Position numbers and translations under genes: made by a program
Notes under the pieces: model-generated
What the model was told of the DNA's origin: nothing
Database searches by the model: none
Seen by the model: only the letters and a program-made list of their open reading frames with translations
Source: an uncultured Lachnospiraceae bacterium
Lineage (GTDB): Bacteria > Bacillota_A > Clostridia > Lachnospirales > Lachnospiraceae
Assembly: GCA_910577835.1 (NCBI GenBank)
Contig: CAJTOU010000014.1
Span: forward strand, 1 to 64,000
Length of the DNA stretch: 64,000 bases
Direction: 5' to 3'
Shown: positions 55,236-63,653 of the stretch, in pieces
How positions within the stretch are numbered: the stretch's first letter is position 1
Layout: every line of letters begins with the position of its first letter

Positions 55236-55910
55236 ATGGCAGATATGGTTAATGTTTATTTATACGGAAAAAAATATGAAGTTCCGGCAAGCCTCACTAT
55301 CATGGAAGCTTTTGAATATTCAGGCTATCAGTTAGTCCGCGGATGCGGATGTAGAAACGGATTCTGTGGTGCCTGCGCAACTATTTACAGAATTAAGGGC
55401 GAGAGCGAGCTGCATGGATGTCTTGCATGTTCTACACGTGTTCAGGATAATATGTATGTTGCTTCGCTGCCATTCTTCCCATTGGAGAAGAAAGTTTATG
55501 ATATCAATGAAATCAAGCCGACAGAGCAGATTATGATGCAGTTATATCCTGAAATTTACAGCTGTGTAGGCTGTAATGCATGTACCAAGGCATGTACACA
55601 GCAGTTAAATGTAATGCAGTATATTGCTTATGCACAGCGCGGCGAATATGAGAAGTGTGCAGAGGAATCCTTTGACTGCGTAATGTGTGGTGTATGTTCC
55701 GCACGTTGTCCTGCCGGAATTTCTCATCCACAGGTAGCTCTTCTTGCAAGAAGACTGACCGGCAAGTATATTAAACCGGAAGCAAAACATCTGACAGACA
55801 GAGTAGATGCAATCGAAAAAGGCGAGTTTGACGAGTTTGTTGAGGCTATGATGACAAAACCTTTAGAAGAGCTGAAAGAAATGTATAACAACAGAGAAAT
55901 TGAGAAATAA
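55236..55910 (+). CDS. Fumarate reductase-like iron-sulfur subunit, [2Fe-2S] + 2x[4Fe-4S]
   Basis: A 224-aa protein with an N-terminal [2Fe-2S] ferredoxin-like domain (CGCRNGFCGAC near residue 36 and CLAC near 65) and two [4Fe-4S] motifs, CVGCNACTKAC (near 110) and CVMCGVCSARCP (near 148). Standard SdhB/FrdB has a [3Fe-4S] site; here both C-terminal motifs look like four-Cys clusters. It likely carries electrons from the Hdr/Flx module to the flavoprotein encoded 14 bases downstream. No membrane anchor subunit (SdhC/D) is present, so the enzyme should be soluble. Confidence 0.82.
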   Translation: MADMVNVYLYGKKYEVPASLTIMEAFEYSGYQLVRGCGCRNGFCGACATIYRIKGESELHGCLACSTRVQDNMYVASLPFFPLEKKVYDINEIKPTEQIMMQLYPEIYSCVGCNACTKACTQQLNVMQYIAYAQRGEYEKCAEESFDCVMCGVCSARCPAGISHPQVALLARRLTGKYIKPEAKHLTDRVDAIEKGEFDEFVEAMMTKPLEELKEMYNNREIEK

Positions 55911-55924
55911 AGGAGGATGATGAA

Positions 55925-57559
55925 ATGAGTTTACCATATACACAGGAAATGCTGGATTCTATAAAAAAAGTAGAAGCCGGCAGAGCGGAACGTGTAAACG
56001 GTCCTGAACCAAGACGTATGACAGCAGAAGAAAAAGATGCCTTACTGGAAAAATTTCATCCTGACTACAATAAATCAAGCTTTGTAGATATTAAAGTTGG
56101 TCCAAACAAGGGACAGAAGGCTCCAAAGGAGCTGGCTGAAATGCTGGAGGCAAACAGCAGAATCAGAGATATGGAAATTGATTTGTCAAAGCCTGATTAT
56201 GATGTGGATGTTCTGGTAATTGGCGGCGGCGGTGCCGGTTCTTCTGCAGCAATCGAGGCGCATGAGGGCGGAGCAAATGTTATGATTGTAACAAAGCTTC
56301 GTATTGGTGATGCAAATACCATGATGGCAGAAGGTGGTATTCAGGCAGCAGATAAAGACAATGATTCACCACAGCAGCATTATCTTGATGTAATGGGCGG
56401 AGGACATTTTGCAAATGTTCCTGAGCTGGTAAGAAAGCTTGTATGCGACGGCCCTTCGGCGATTCAATGGCTGGATAAATTAGGTGTTTTATTTGACAAA
56501 GATGAAAACGGAAACATGATTACTACGCATGGAGGCGGTACTTCCAGAAAGAGAATGCATGCCGCAGCAGACTATTCAGGCGCAGAAATTATGAGAACCT
56601 TAAGAGATGAAGTATTGAACAGAGGTATTCCGGTAATTGATTTTACTGCCGCAGTAGAATTAATCAAGGATACAGACGGAAAAGCAGCCGGAGCAGTTCT
56701 TATGAATATGGAGACAAAGGAAGTGCTGGTTGCAAGGGCAAAAACAGTTGTAATAGCAACAGGTGGTGCAGGACGTATGCACTATCAGGGATTCCCTACT
56801 TCTAATCACTATGGTGCTACCGCAGACGGTCTTGTTATGGCTTATCGTGCCGGTGCAGAGCTTTTGTATCAGGATACTTTGCAGTATCATCCGACAGGTG
56901 TGGCGTTCCCTGCACAGATTTATGGTGCACTGGTAACAGAAAAAGTTCGTTCCATGGGAGCTATGTTTGTAAACAGAGAAGGCGAAGTGTTTATGCATCC
57001 GCTTGAAACAAGAGATGTGGCTGCATCAGGTATTATCCGTGAGACAAAGGAAAGAGGCATGGGTGTACATACTCCGGTAGCAGATGGTATCTGGCTGGAT
57101 ACTCCTATGATTGATATGATTCATGGCAAGGGCACTCTGGAAAAAAGACTTCCGGGTATGCTTAGAATGTATATGAGATATGATATTGACATGAGAGAGG
57201 TACCGATTGTGGTTTATCCGACGCTGCATTATCAGAATGGTGGTATTAAGATTACTGCGGATGGAATGTCTGGTGTGGAAAATCTCTATGTGGCAGGAGA
57301 GGCCGTCGGAGGTGTTCACGGAAGAAACAGACTTATGGGTAATTCACTGCTTGATATTATTGTGTTTGGACGGAATGCAGGACAGCAGGCATCTAAGAAG
57401 TGTAAGGAAGTGGAGTTAAAAGAACTTACTCTGGCACATGTGGGTGAATTTGAAAAGATGCTTTTGGAAGCTGGAATTGAGACAGATGTGGTATCACCAA
57501 AGCTTTTGCCGGATTACAGACCGGAAGGTGTTACAAAATTGAATGAGATTGTTTTGTAG
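55925..57559 (+). CDS. Fumarate reductase/succinate dehydrogenase-type flavoprotein
   Basis: The 544-aa flavoprotein has the FAD-binding GGGGAGSSAAIEA at residues 100-112, HPTG (near 320), the catalytic-loop TRD motif in LETRDVAASGI (near 362), LHYQNGG (near 434) and GRNRLMGNSLLD. Two points differ from normal FrdA/SdhA: about 90 extra residues precede the Rossmann fold, and Asn stands at the site of the His that holds FAD covalently (ANTMMAEGG instead of SHTxAxGG), so FAD should be bound non-covalently as in L-aspartate oxidase or thiol:fumarate reductase. AGGAGG precedes ATG 55925. It closes the operon. Confidence 0.88.
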   Translation: MSLPYTQEMLDSIKKVEAGRAERVNGPEPRRMTAEEKDALLEKFHPDYNKSSFVDIKVGPNKGQKAPKELAEMLEANSRIRDMEIDLSKPDYDVDVLVIGGGGAGSSAAIEAHEGGANVMIVTKLRIGDANTMMAEGGIQAADKDNDSPQQHYLDVMGGGHFANVPELVRKLVCDGPSAIQWLDKLGVLFDKDENGNMITTHGGGTSRKRMHAAADYSGAEIMRTLRDEVLNRGIPVIDFTAAVELIKDTDGKAAGAVLMNMETKEVLVARAKTVVIATGGAGRMHYQGFPTSNHYGATADGLVMAYRAGAELLYQDTLQYHPTGVAFPAQIYGALVTEKVRSMGAMFVNREGEVFMHPLETRDVAASGIIRETKERGMGVHTPVADGIWLDTPMIDMIHGKGTLEKRLPGMLRMYMRYDIDMREVPIVVYPTLHYQNGGIKITADGMSGVENLYVAGEAVGGVHGRNRLMGNSLLDIIVFGRNAGQQASKKCKEVELKELTLAHVGEFEKMLLEAGIETDVVSPKLLPDYRPEGVTKLNEIVL

Positions 57560-57639
57560 GATAAACAGGTTGCTTTGCGAATTGTTGGTGTGAGTGAGTT
57601 GGAAGAAATAAAGAGACAATGTAATTAAAAAGCTAAGAG

Positions 57640-57675
57640 ATTACCGGAAGGCGGAGGGCTTTTCGGTAATTTTTT
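57640..57675 (+). terminator. Intrinsic terminator of the fumarate operon
   Basis: ATTACCG (57640-57646) pairs with CGGTAAT (57664-57670), followed by TTTTT. Confidence 0.8.
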
Positions 57676-57713
57676 AAGAATTTTGTGGGGAGGAGTAATG
57701 GGTGAGTGACGTA

Positions 57714-57820
57714 TCAGAAGGAAAATAACCTTTTGTTCAGGACATCGCTTGCGCTCCGATTCGAACGCAGCGGTACTAAGTTCTCATAGGGTCCTTCACA
57801 AAAGGTTATTTTCCTTCTGA
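57714..57820 (+). repeat. 107-nt intergenic palindrome, element A
   Basis: Arms of 23 bases (57714-57736 and 57798-57820) are perfect inverted repeats. Inside lies a core at 57751-57783, ending in GGTACTAAGTTC, that is repeated in the element at 58032-58187 in the other orientation. GAGTGACG stands just outside the left arm. Confidence 0.85.
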
Positions 57821-58031
57821 CACTGTATTTCATAAAATTTTTAGAGTTTTTTGTATTTAGATAATATTGAAGTTATATTAAGAACTCTATATATTACAAA
57901 TTATTTATACTATAAATTATTTATATTATAAATATACAGTAATGTAGTATTTAAAACTGAACTTTTTATATCTTAATGTTATAAAACTTATATATAGACA
58001 ATATAAAAACAAAAAGCTTATGAAGCACAGA

Positions 58032-58187
58032 TGAAGAGTGGAATATCTTTCTCTGACAGACCATATGAAAACGTTGGTACTTAGTGAACAGTGCTTCGAC
58101 CAGAGGGAGAAGTGCTGTGAACTTAGTACCACTACGTTTGAATCAGAGCGAGAGCATGTCTGACAGAGAAAGATATTCCACTCTTCA
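58032..58187 (-). repeat. 156-nt intergenic palindrome, element B
   Basis: Arms of 29 bases (58032-58060 and 58159-58187) are inverted repeats with one mismatch. The core (58119-58153, minus strand) matches element A at 28 of 33 positions. An extra inner hairpin (58076-58096 with 58110-58130) carries a second, inverted copy of the GGTACT-AGT text. CGTCACTC after the right arm is the reverse complement of the GAGTGACG outside element A. Between A and B lie about 210 AT-rich bases with nothing recognised. Confidence 0.85.
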
Positions 58188-58355
58188 GCGTCACTCATAC
58201 ATACTATCTTTAATGGATAAACTTTTCTACAATCTTCTTGAAATCTCTTGTCATTTCTTGACAAATTACGATACAAGGTGTATGATTGCAATGGTAAATT
58301 ATGCAACCAACGCAAGCGTTGATTGCCCAATTAAAACAAAAAGGAGTAGAGTGAG

Positions 58356-59594
58356 ATGAGTTTTAAATTATTTGAGGTTTTAGGAACCCATCTTTTTAAC
58401 ATGAGTTCCATGACCTTGACATTATTTTTCCTGTTCTTGATTATCGTAGTAGGATATCTTATCGGAAGAATCTCGATTAAAGGCGTATCTCTTGGCAGTG
58501 CAGCAATTTTTCTGGTAGCATTGTTTGTAGGCCATTTTAAGGGAGTTGCCTTTGAAGAATTTGCGTCATGGCAGGCAAGTGAAGGCACGGTGAACAGTTA
58601 TTTTAAAATGATACAAAATCTTGGACTTGTATTATTTGTAACATCCGTGGGCCTGATTGCAGGACCGACATTTTTTAAGAATCTTGTAAAAAATGCAAAG
58701 TCTTATGTATTACTTGGTTTGTCTATTATTCTTGCAGGTGCGGCTACCTGTGCACTGATTACTATTTTAGTTCCGGGAATGGATTCTGCGATGAGCGTTG
58801 GACTGTTATCAGGTTCCCTTACCAGTACACCGGCATTTGCTGCTGCGCAGGAAGCAATAGGAGAAGCAGCGGCAAATTACAGCGATATCGCGGTAGGACA
58901 CGCGGTTGCTTATCCGTTTGGAGTTATCGGAGTAGTGCTTTTTGTTCAGATTATTCCGAAGGTAGTAAAGGCCAATATGGACGAGGAGCGCAAAAAATTA
59001 ATTTCTGATGAAGGCGAAAAGAAAAACAGTGTAGAGGATAAGAAGCTGTTTAAAATGGAGAAGTTTGGTCTTGGTGCATTTGCGCTTGCGATTGTATTTG
59101 GTTTGATTTTGGGATGTATCAATATTCCGCTTGGAGCCGGTTCCTTTAATCTGGGTACAACAGGCGGTCCGTTGATTGTAGGTCTGATATTTGGACACTT
59201 TGGACATATGGGAAAACTGGATTTGAAAGTAGATGAAAAGCTGTTAGGTATTTTTCAGGAATTAGGACTTATTTTATTCCTGATTGGTGCTGGTGTTGAC
59301 GGAGGTGCAGGATTTGTAAAAACACTTTCAGAATATGGTCCGTTATTGTTCCTGTGGGGAGCATTGATGACAGTGATTCCTATGGTAATTGGTTTCTTTA
59401 TTGCAAAATATGTGATGAAGCTGAGTCTGTTTAATAATCTTGGTTCTATCTGTGGTGGTATGACCAGTACACCGGCTCTTGGTGCATTGATTAATATGAC
59501 TGGTACTCCGAATGTGGCGTCTGCTTATGCAGCTACATATCCGATTGCACTGGTAGCAGTGGTGTTGGCTTCGCAGTTTTTGACATATTTGTAG
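58356..59594 (+). CDS. AAEx family transporter (AspT/YidE/YbjL-type), short form
   Basis: A 412-aa membrane protein with about ten helices and the duplicated AAEx signatures SGSLTSTPAFAAAQ (near residue 152) and GGMTSTPALGAL (near 370). AspT exchanges aspartate for alanine and SucE1 of corynebacteria in the same family exports succinate. Usual members are about 530-560 aa with two TrkA-C domains between the halves; here only a charged linker (about residues 205-230) remains. AGGAG precedes ATG 58356. Its position after the fumarate reductase genes suggests succinate or C4-dicarboxylate exchange. Confidence 0.85.
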   Translation: MSFKLFEVLGTHLFNMSSMTLTLFFLFLIIVVGYLIGRISIKGVSLGSAAIFLVALFVGHFKGVAFEEFASWQASEGTVNSYFKMIQNLGLVLFVTSVGLIAGPTFFKNLVKNAKSYVLLGLSIILAGAATCALITILVPGMDSAMSVGLLSGSLTSTPAFAAAQEAIGEAAANYSDIAVGHAVAYPFGVIGVVLFVQIIPKVVKANMDEERKKLISDEGEKKNSVEDKKLFKMEKFGLGAFALAIVFGLILGCINIPLGAGSFNLGTTGGPLIVGLIFGHFGHMGKLDLKVDEKLLGIFQELGLILFLIGAGVDGGAGFVKTLSEYGPLLFLWGALMTVIPMVIGFFIAKYVMKLSLFNNLGSICGGMTSTPALGALINMTGTPNVASAYAATYPIALVAVVLASQFLTYL

Positions 59595-59615
59595 GAGATT
59601 ATTTTAATTAGAAGA

Positions 59616-59656
59616 TGTAATGCAGATAGTTTTGTTCTGTCTGCATTATATTTTTT
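59616..59656 (+). terminator. Intrinsic terminator after the AAEx transporter
   Basis: An AATGCAGA arm pairs with TCTGCATT and is followed by eight T residues. Confidence 0.85.
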
Positions 59657-59845
59657 TTGTTGATAAATTATAATAGAGAAAATCGAATTTAATTATATAG
59701 ACAAAATAAGCATTGCTGCATATACTAAAATGAAATGATATATTCAAACAATGTGCTTAAACATATAATATAATAATTATAAAAATAAATTTTTTTCCTG
59801 TTTCTCAAAAATACGAATAGACATGGTACAAATAGATACAAAAGT

Positions 59846-59887
59846 CCGCAGTGTTTCGACAAGAAAGAAACACTGCGGGTTTTGGTT
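59846..59887. terminator. Strong hairpin ahead of the metal transporter
   Basis: A 12-bp perfect stem (59846-59857 with 59867-59878), then GTTTTGGTTT. It lies between the last gene's terminator and the next promoter, so it may end read-through or antisense transcripts. The 250 bases before it (59657-59845) are AT-rich with nothing recognised. Confidence 0.6.
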
Positions 59888-59899
59888 TACTTTTCGCTA

Positions 59900-59928
59900 T
59901 TGACAAAGCCCATGAAATATTTTACAAT
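59900..59928 (+). promoter_or_regulatory. Sigma-A promoter of the metal ABC operon
   Basis: TTGACA (59900-59905), 17 bases, TACAAT (59923-59928). No clear Zur or MntR box is seen. Confidence 0.75.
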
Positions 59929-59989
59929 ATCCAATGATAAAAATAAGATTATGTTTCAGTTTTTTATAAATTAATGAGGAGATTTCATT

Positions 59990-60937
59990 ATGAAATATTT
60001 AAATAAAATAATATATATTACTGCTTTGTTGCTGATAGTAGCAGGCCTTACCGCCTGTTCTGGCAGTAAGAAACAAAAGGAAGAAGATAAGTTATCTATT
60101 GTAACTACGCTTTTTCCAAACTATGATTTTGCAAGACAGATTGCAGGAGATAAAGCTGAAGTGACATTGCTTCTTGACCCCGGAGTAGAATCGCATGACT
60201 ATGACCCGTCTCCTGCAGATATTATTGCTATTAACGAAGCTGATTTGTTTATTTATACAGGAGACAGTATGGAGCACTGGGTTACTGGTATTGTCGATTC
60301 TCTGGAAAAAGATTCTGTAACAATTGTGGATGCCTCCGCAAATATATCTCTTGTAAAATCTGCAAAAATACCTCATGAAAATGAAGGAAGAGAAGCTACT
60401 CTTGAATATGACCCTCATATCTGGACCAGTCCTAAAAATGCTCTTATTATGATAAATACCATATTAGATGCAATTATAAAAAAGGACCCTGACAATAAAG
60501 AATATTATCAGCAAAACGCAGAAGCATATGCTTCTGAAATAAGAAAGCTTGATACAGAATTTCGAGAGATTGCACAAAACGCAAAATATAATACTATTTA
60601 TTTCGGTGGAAGGTTTGCTCTGATTTATTTTGTACAGGAATATGGGCTTGCTTATATGTCAGCTTTTGATTCCTGTTCTTCTGAAACAGAGCCAAGTGCA
60701 AAGCTGATTACAAATATTATTGAGGCAATGAAGAAAAATGGTGCGACGGTGGTTTATTATGAAGAACTGACGGACCCGAAGGCAGCGCAGGCTATTGCGG
60801 AGGAAATTGAAGGAACAACGTTGTTGCTTCATTCCTGCCATAATATTTCAGCGGAAGATATGAAGAAGAATGTTACTTATGTAAGCCTGATGAAGCAGAA
60901 TGCAGAGAATTTAAAAACCGGACTGGGAGAAAAATAA
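59990..60937 (+). CDS. Metal ABC transporter substrate-binding lipoprotein (ZnuA/TroA family)
   Basis: The 315-aa lipoprotein has a signal peptide ending in the lipobox LTAC (Cys at about 23). Metal-ligand His residues occur in ESHDYDPSPADI and DPHIWTSPKNAL. The third usual His region reads YFGGRFALIYFV, without His, and the C-lobe has LLHSCHNIS where most members have an acidic residue. The metal is thus uncertain (zinc, manganese or other). It starts an operon with an ATPase and a permease. Confidence 0.88.
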   Translation: MKYLNKIIYITALLLIVAGLTACSGSKKQKEEDKLSIVTTLFPNYDFARQIAGDKAEVTLLLDPGVESHDYDPSPADIIAINEADLFIYTGDSMEHWVTGIVDSLEKDSVTIVDASANISLVKSAKIPHENEGREATLEYDPHIWTSPKNALIMINTILDAIIKKDPDNKEYYQQNAEAYASEIRKLDTEFREIAQNAKYNTIYFGGRFALIYFVQEYGLAYMSAFDSCSSETEPSAKLITNIIEAMKKNGATVVYYEELTDPKAAQAIAEEIEGTTLLLHSCHNISAEDMKKNVTYVSLMKQNAENLKTGLGEK

Positions 60938-60942
60938 CGATT

Positions 60943-61638
60943 ATGAGTCAGTTACAATGTCGAAATATTACGATTTCTTACGAAAAAGATATTATTGTGC
61001 AGGATTTGAGCTTTCAGGCAGATGCGGGAGATTATATCAGCATTGTTGGAGAAAACGGCACTGGAAAAAGTTCTCTGTTAAAAGCGATATTGGGACTGAT
61101 TCATATAAAGTCGGGAGAAATCCGGTTTGGTGAAGGCTTAAAGAGAGAAAATATCGGCTATCTTTCACAGCAGAATCCCATGCAGAAAGATTTTCCCGCT
61201 TCTGTATTTGAGGTGGTTTTATCCGGCTGTCTGAATAGTCTGGGACTTTTCCCGTTTTTTGGAGCAAAGGAAAAAAACAAGGCAAAGGCTAATCTGGAAA
61301 AGCTTGGTATGACTCCGCTGCTGCATCAGTCCTTTGCCGACTTGTCGGGAGGACAGAAGCAGAGAGTTCTTCTGGCAAGAGCTTTGTGTGCCACGGATAA
61401 AATCATATTTTTAGACGAGCCTGTTACAGGACTTGACCCTGTGGCAATAAAAGATTTATATGAATTAATTCAAAAGTTAAACAAAGAGATGAATATAACA
61501 ATTGTTATGGTAACACATGATTTACAAAATGCGGTCAGATATTCAAATAAAATTCTATGTCTTAGAAAAGAAGATTATTTTTTCGGTTCTGTGGACAAAT
61601 TTCTAAAGTCGGAATATGGAAGGGATGTGAAAGAATGA
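60943..61638 (+). CDS. Metal ABC transporter ATP-binding protein
   Basis: A 231-aa ATPase of the ZnuC/TroB type with Walker A GENGTGKSSLLK, signature LSGGQKQRVLLARAL and Walker B IIFLDEPVTGLDP, then the switch His in VTHDL. It follows the binding protein by five bases and overlaps the permease by four. Confidence 0.92.
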   Translation: MSQLQCRNITISYEKDIIVQDLSFQADAGDYISIVGENGTGKSSLLKAILGLIHIKSGEIRFGEGLKRENIGYLSQQNPMQKDFPASVFEVVLSGCLNSLGLFPFFGAKEKNKAKANLEKLGMTPLLHQSFADLSGGQKQRVLLARALCATDKIIFLDEPVTGLDPVAIKDLYELIQKLNKEMNITIVMVTHDLQNAVRYSNKILCLRKEDYFFGSVDKFLKSEYGRDVKE

Positions 61639-62456
61639 ATTTTTTAACAGGCATATCAGAAATGTTTTCCTATTCCTTTCTGACCAGAGGAATGATTGTC
61701 GGCGGACTGGTGGCATTGTGTGCGTCTCTTCTTGGAGTAACGCTTGTATTGAAACGATATTCCATGATTGGTGACGGACTTTCACATGTAGGCTTTGGCG
61801 CCATGGCGGTTGGACTTGCATGTAATACCGCGCCGCTTACATTGGCGATACCTGTGGTTATTATAGCGGCTATATTGCTGCTCAGGATTAGTGAAAACAG
61901 TAAAATAAAGGGAGATGCCGCGATAGGGCTTATCTCAAGCAGTTCTATTGCAATAGGTATTACGGTTAATTCCCTTTCAAACGGTACAAATATTGATTTG
62001 AACAGCTATATGTTTGGAAGTGTTCTGGCAATCAGCAAAGATGACATCACTGTCTGTATTACGATGAGCATACTGGTACTTTTTCTGTTTCTTCTGTGTT
62101 ATCACAGAATTTTTGCGATTACTTTTGATGAAACTTTTGCGAAGGCGACAGGGATAAGGGTAAATCTTTATAAAACCCTGTTATCTATACTGACTGCGGT
62201 TATTATTGTTATTGGTATGAGGATTATGGGAACTCTTCTGATTTCCAGCCTGATTATATTTCCAGCACTTACTTCTATGAGAATATTTAAATGTTTTAAG
62301 GCAGTTATGCTTTGTTCTGTTATTATTTCTCTGGTTTGTTATTTCTTTGGAATGACTGCATCTTATCTTTATGAAATTCCTACGGGAGCAGGAATTGTAC
62401 TGGCAAATCTTACTGTGTTTCTTTTGTTTTCTCTCGCAGGTTTTCTAAGGCGCTGA
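61635..62456 (+). CDS. Metal ABC transporter permease
   Basis: A 273-aa ZnuB/TroC-type permease with about eight helices. Typical texts are GDGLSHVGFGAMAVG, DETFAKATGI and GTLLISSLIIFPAL. It completes the importer. GGAAGGG precedes ATG 61635. Confidence 0.92.
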   Translation: MNFLTGISEMFSYSFLTRGMIVGGLVALCASLLGVTLVLKRYSMIGDGLSHVGFGAMAVGLACNTAPLTLAIPVVIIAAILLLRISENSKIKGDAAIGLISSSSIAIGITVNSLSNGTNIDLNSYMFGSVLAISKDDITVCITMSILVLFLFLLCYHRIFAITFDETFAKATGIRVNLYKTLLSILTAVIIVIGMRIMGTLLISSLIIFPALTSMRIFKCFKAVMLCSVIISLVCYFFGMTASYLYEIPTGAGIVLANLTVFLLFSLAGFLRR

Positions 62457-62605
62457 TGTATATGGGCAGATTTTGTAATAAGGCAGATAGAAAATCTGAT
62501 AAAATTTTATTCCGGTTTTGTTTGGGCTTTGGAAAAGCAGTAAAAAAGTGAAAAATATATAAAACAGCTATATAATAATATGATTATGGGTGAAAGGATA
62601 AAGAT

Positions 62606-63619
62606 ATGGAGCTTCCTTTTGAATTAAGAACAGCAATTGAAAAACAGACAGAGGGCATGAGTCTGTCTAAGATGAAGAAAATTGTGGAAGATTTGAGCCA
62701 CAGATACAGAAAAGAGAGCGGGAGAGGAAAAACACTGCTTACAGAGGAAACAGAAGCGGCGGTATATTCGGCTGTGCGTATGCCTGCAACTTTTGGCGCG
62801 GTTTTTTCAGCGTTGAATTATGTGCTTGAGTGTATGAACATGAAGGTACACTCGCTTCTTGATGTGGGAGCCGGTACCGGTGCAGCGGCATGGGCGGCAG
62901 ATGCTTTGCTGGAATTGGACAGGGTTATATGTATGGAGCGGGAACCTGCAATGCAAAAGATTGGAAAATCAATTATGCAGCAGGGTTCTTCCATTTTGCA
63001 GAGAGCGGAATGGATATCCGGTGATTTGGTTTCTGATAATATTTTACAGGCAGATTTGGTAATTGCGTCTTATGTATTAAATGAGCTGTTGGGTGAAAAT
63101 TTTCTTGGGACCATAGATAAGCTGTGGCAGGCGGCGCAGGAGCTGCTTTTGATTGTGGAACCGGGTACACCACAGGGATATAAGCGGTTAAGGATGGCGA
63201 GAGAATATCTGCTTTCAAAGGGCGCTGAGATTGTTGCACCTTGTCCGCATGGTATGGAATGTCCAATGCCGTATATCGTGGCATCTCTAAAGTCAGAAGG
63301 AGACTGGTGTCACTTCACCTGCCGGATAGCCAGAAGCCGGCTGCACAGACAGCTAAAGGATGGTGAAGTTCCGTATGAGGATGAAAAATTTTCCTATATG
63401 GCATTTGCAAAAAAAACGACAGAAAAGGTTCCCGCAAGGATTTTAAGACATCCATATATAGGAAAGGGATATGTTTCTTTGGAGGTATGCAACGCGGATG
63501 GAATAGAAACAGCAGTCATTCGGAAAAAAGATAAGGATTTTTATAAAGACGCCAAAAAAGCCAGATGCGGGGACAGTATTGTGCTGCCAAAAAAAGACAA
63601 TATTGAAAAAACTGAATAA
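62606..63619 (+). CDS. Rsm22-like SAM-dependent methyltransferase
   Basis: The 337-aa product has the Rsm22 plan: a helical N-terminus, a Rossmann methyltransferase with LLDVGAGTGAAAWAAD (near residue 84), ASYVLNEL and LLIVEPGTPQGY, then a Cys-rich insert with CPHGMECPMP and GDWCHFTC that in relatives binds an iron-sulfur cluster. In mitochondria Rsm22 (METTL17) helps small-subunit assembly. The bacterial role is not firmly known; rRNA is a likely substrate. AAAGGA precedes ATG 62606. Confidence 0.88.
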   Translation: MELPFELRTAIEKQTEGMSLSKMKKIVEDLSHRYRKESGRGKTLLTEETEAAVYSAVRMPATFGAVFSALNYVLECMNMKVHSLLDVGAGTGAAAWAADALLELDRVICMEREPAMQKIGKSIMQQGSSILQRAEWISGDLVSDNILQADLVIASYVLNELLGENFLGTIDKLWQAAQELLLIVEPGTPQGYKRLRMAREYLLSKGAEIVAPCPHGMECPMPYIVASLKSEGDWCHFTCRIARSRLHRQLKDGEVPYEDEKFSYMAFAKKTTEKVPARILRHPYIGKGYVSLEVCNADGIETAVIRKKDKDFYKDAKKARCGDSIVLPKKDNIEKTE

Positions 63620-63653
63620 GCAAAAAAAGGAATAGAAATATACATAAGAAAAT

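Noticed and set aside
59855..59862. Perfect 0A box (TTCGACAA) ahead of the metal transporter
   Set aside because: An 8-base match is expected by chance in a 64-kb window, and it overlaps the hairpin stem and loop, which explains part of the sequence.
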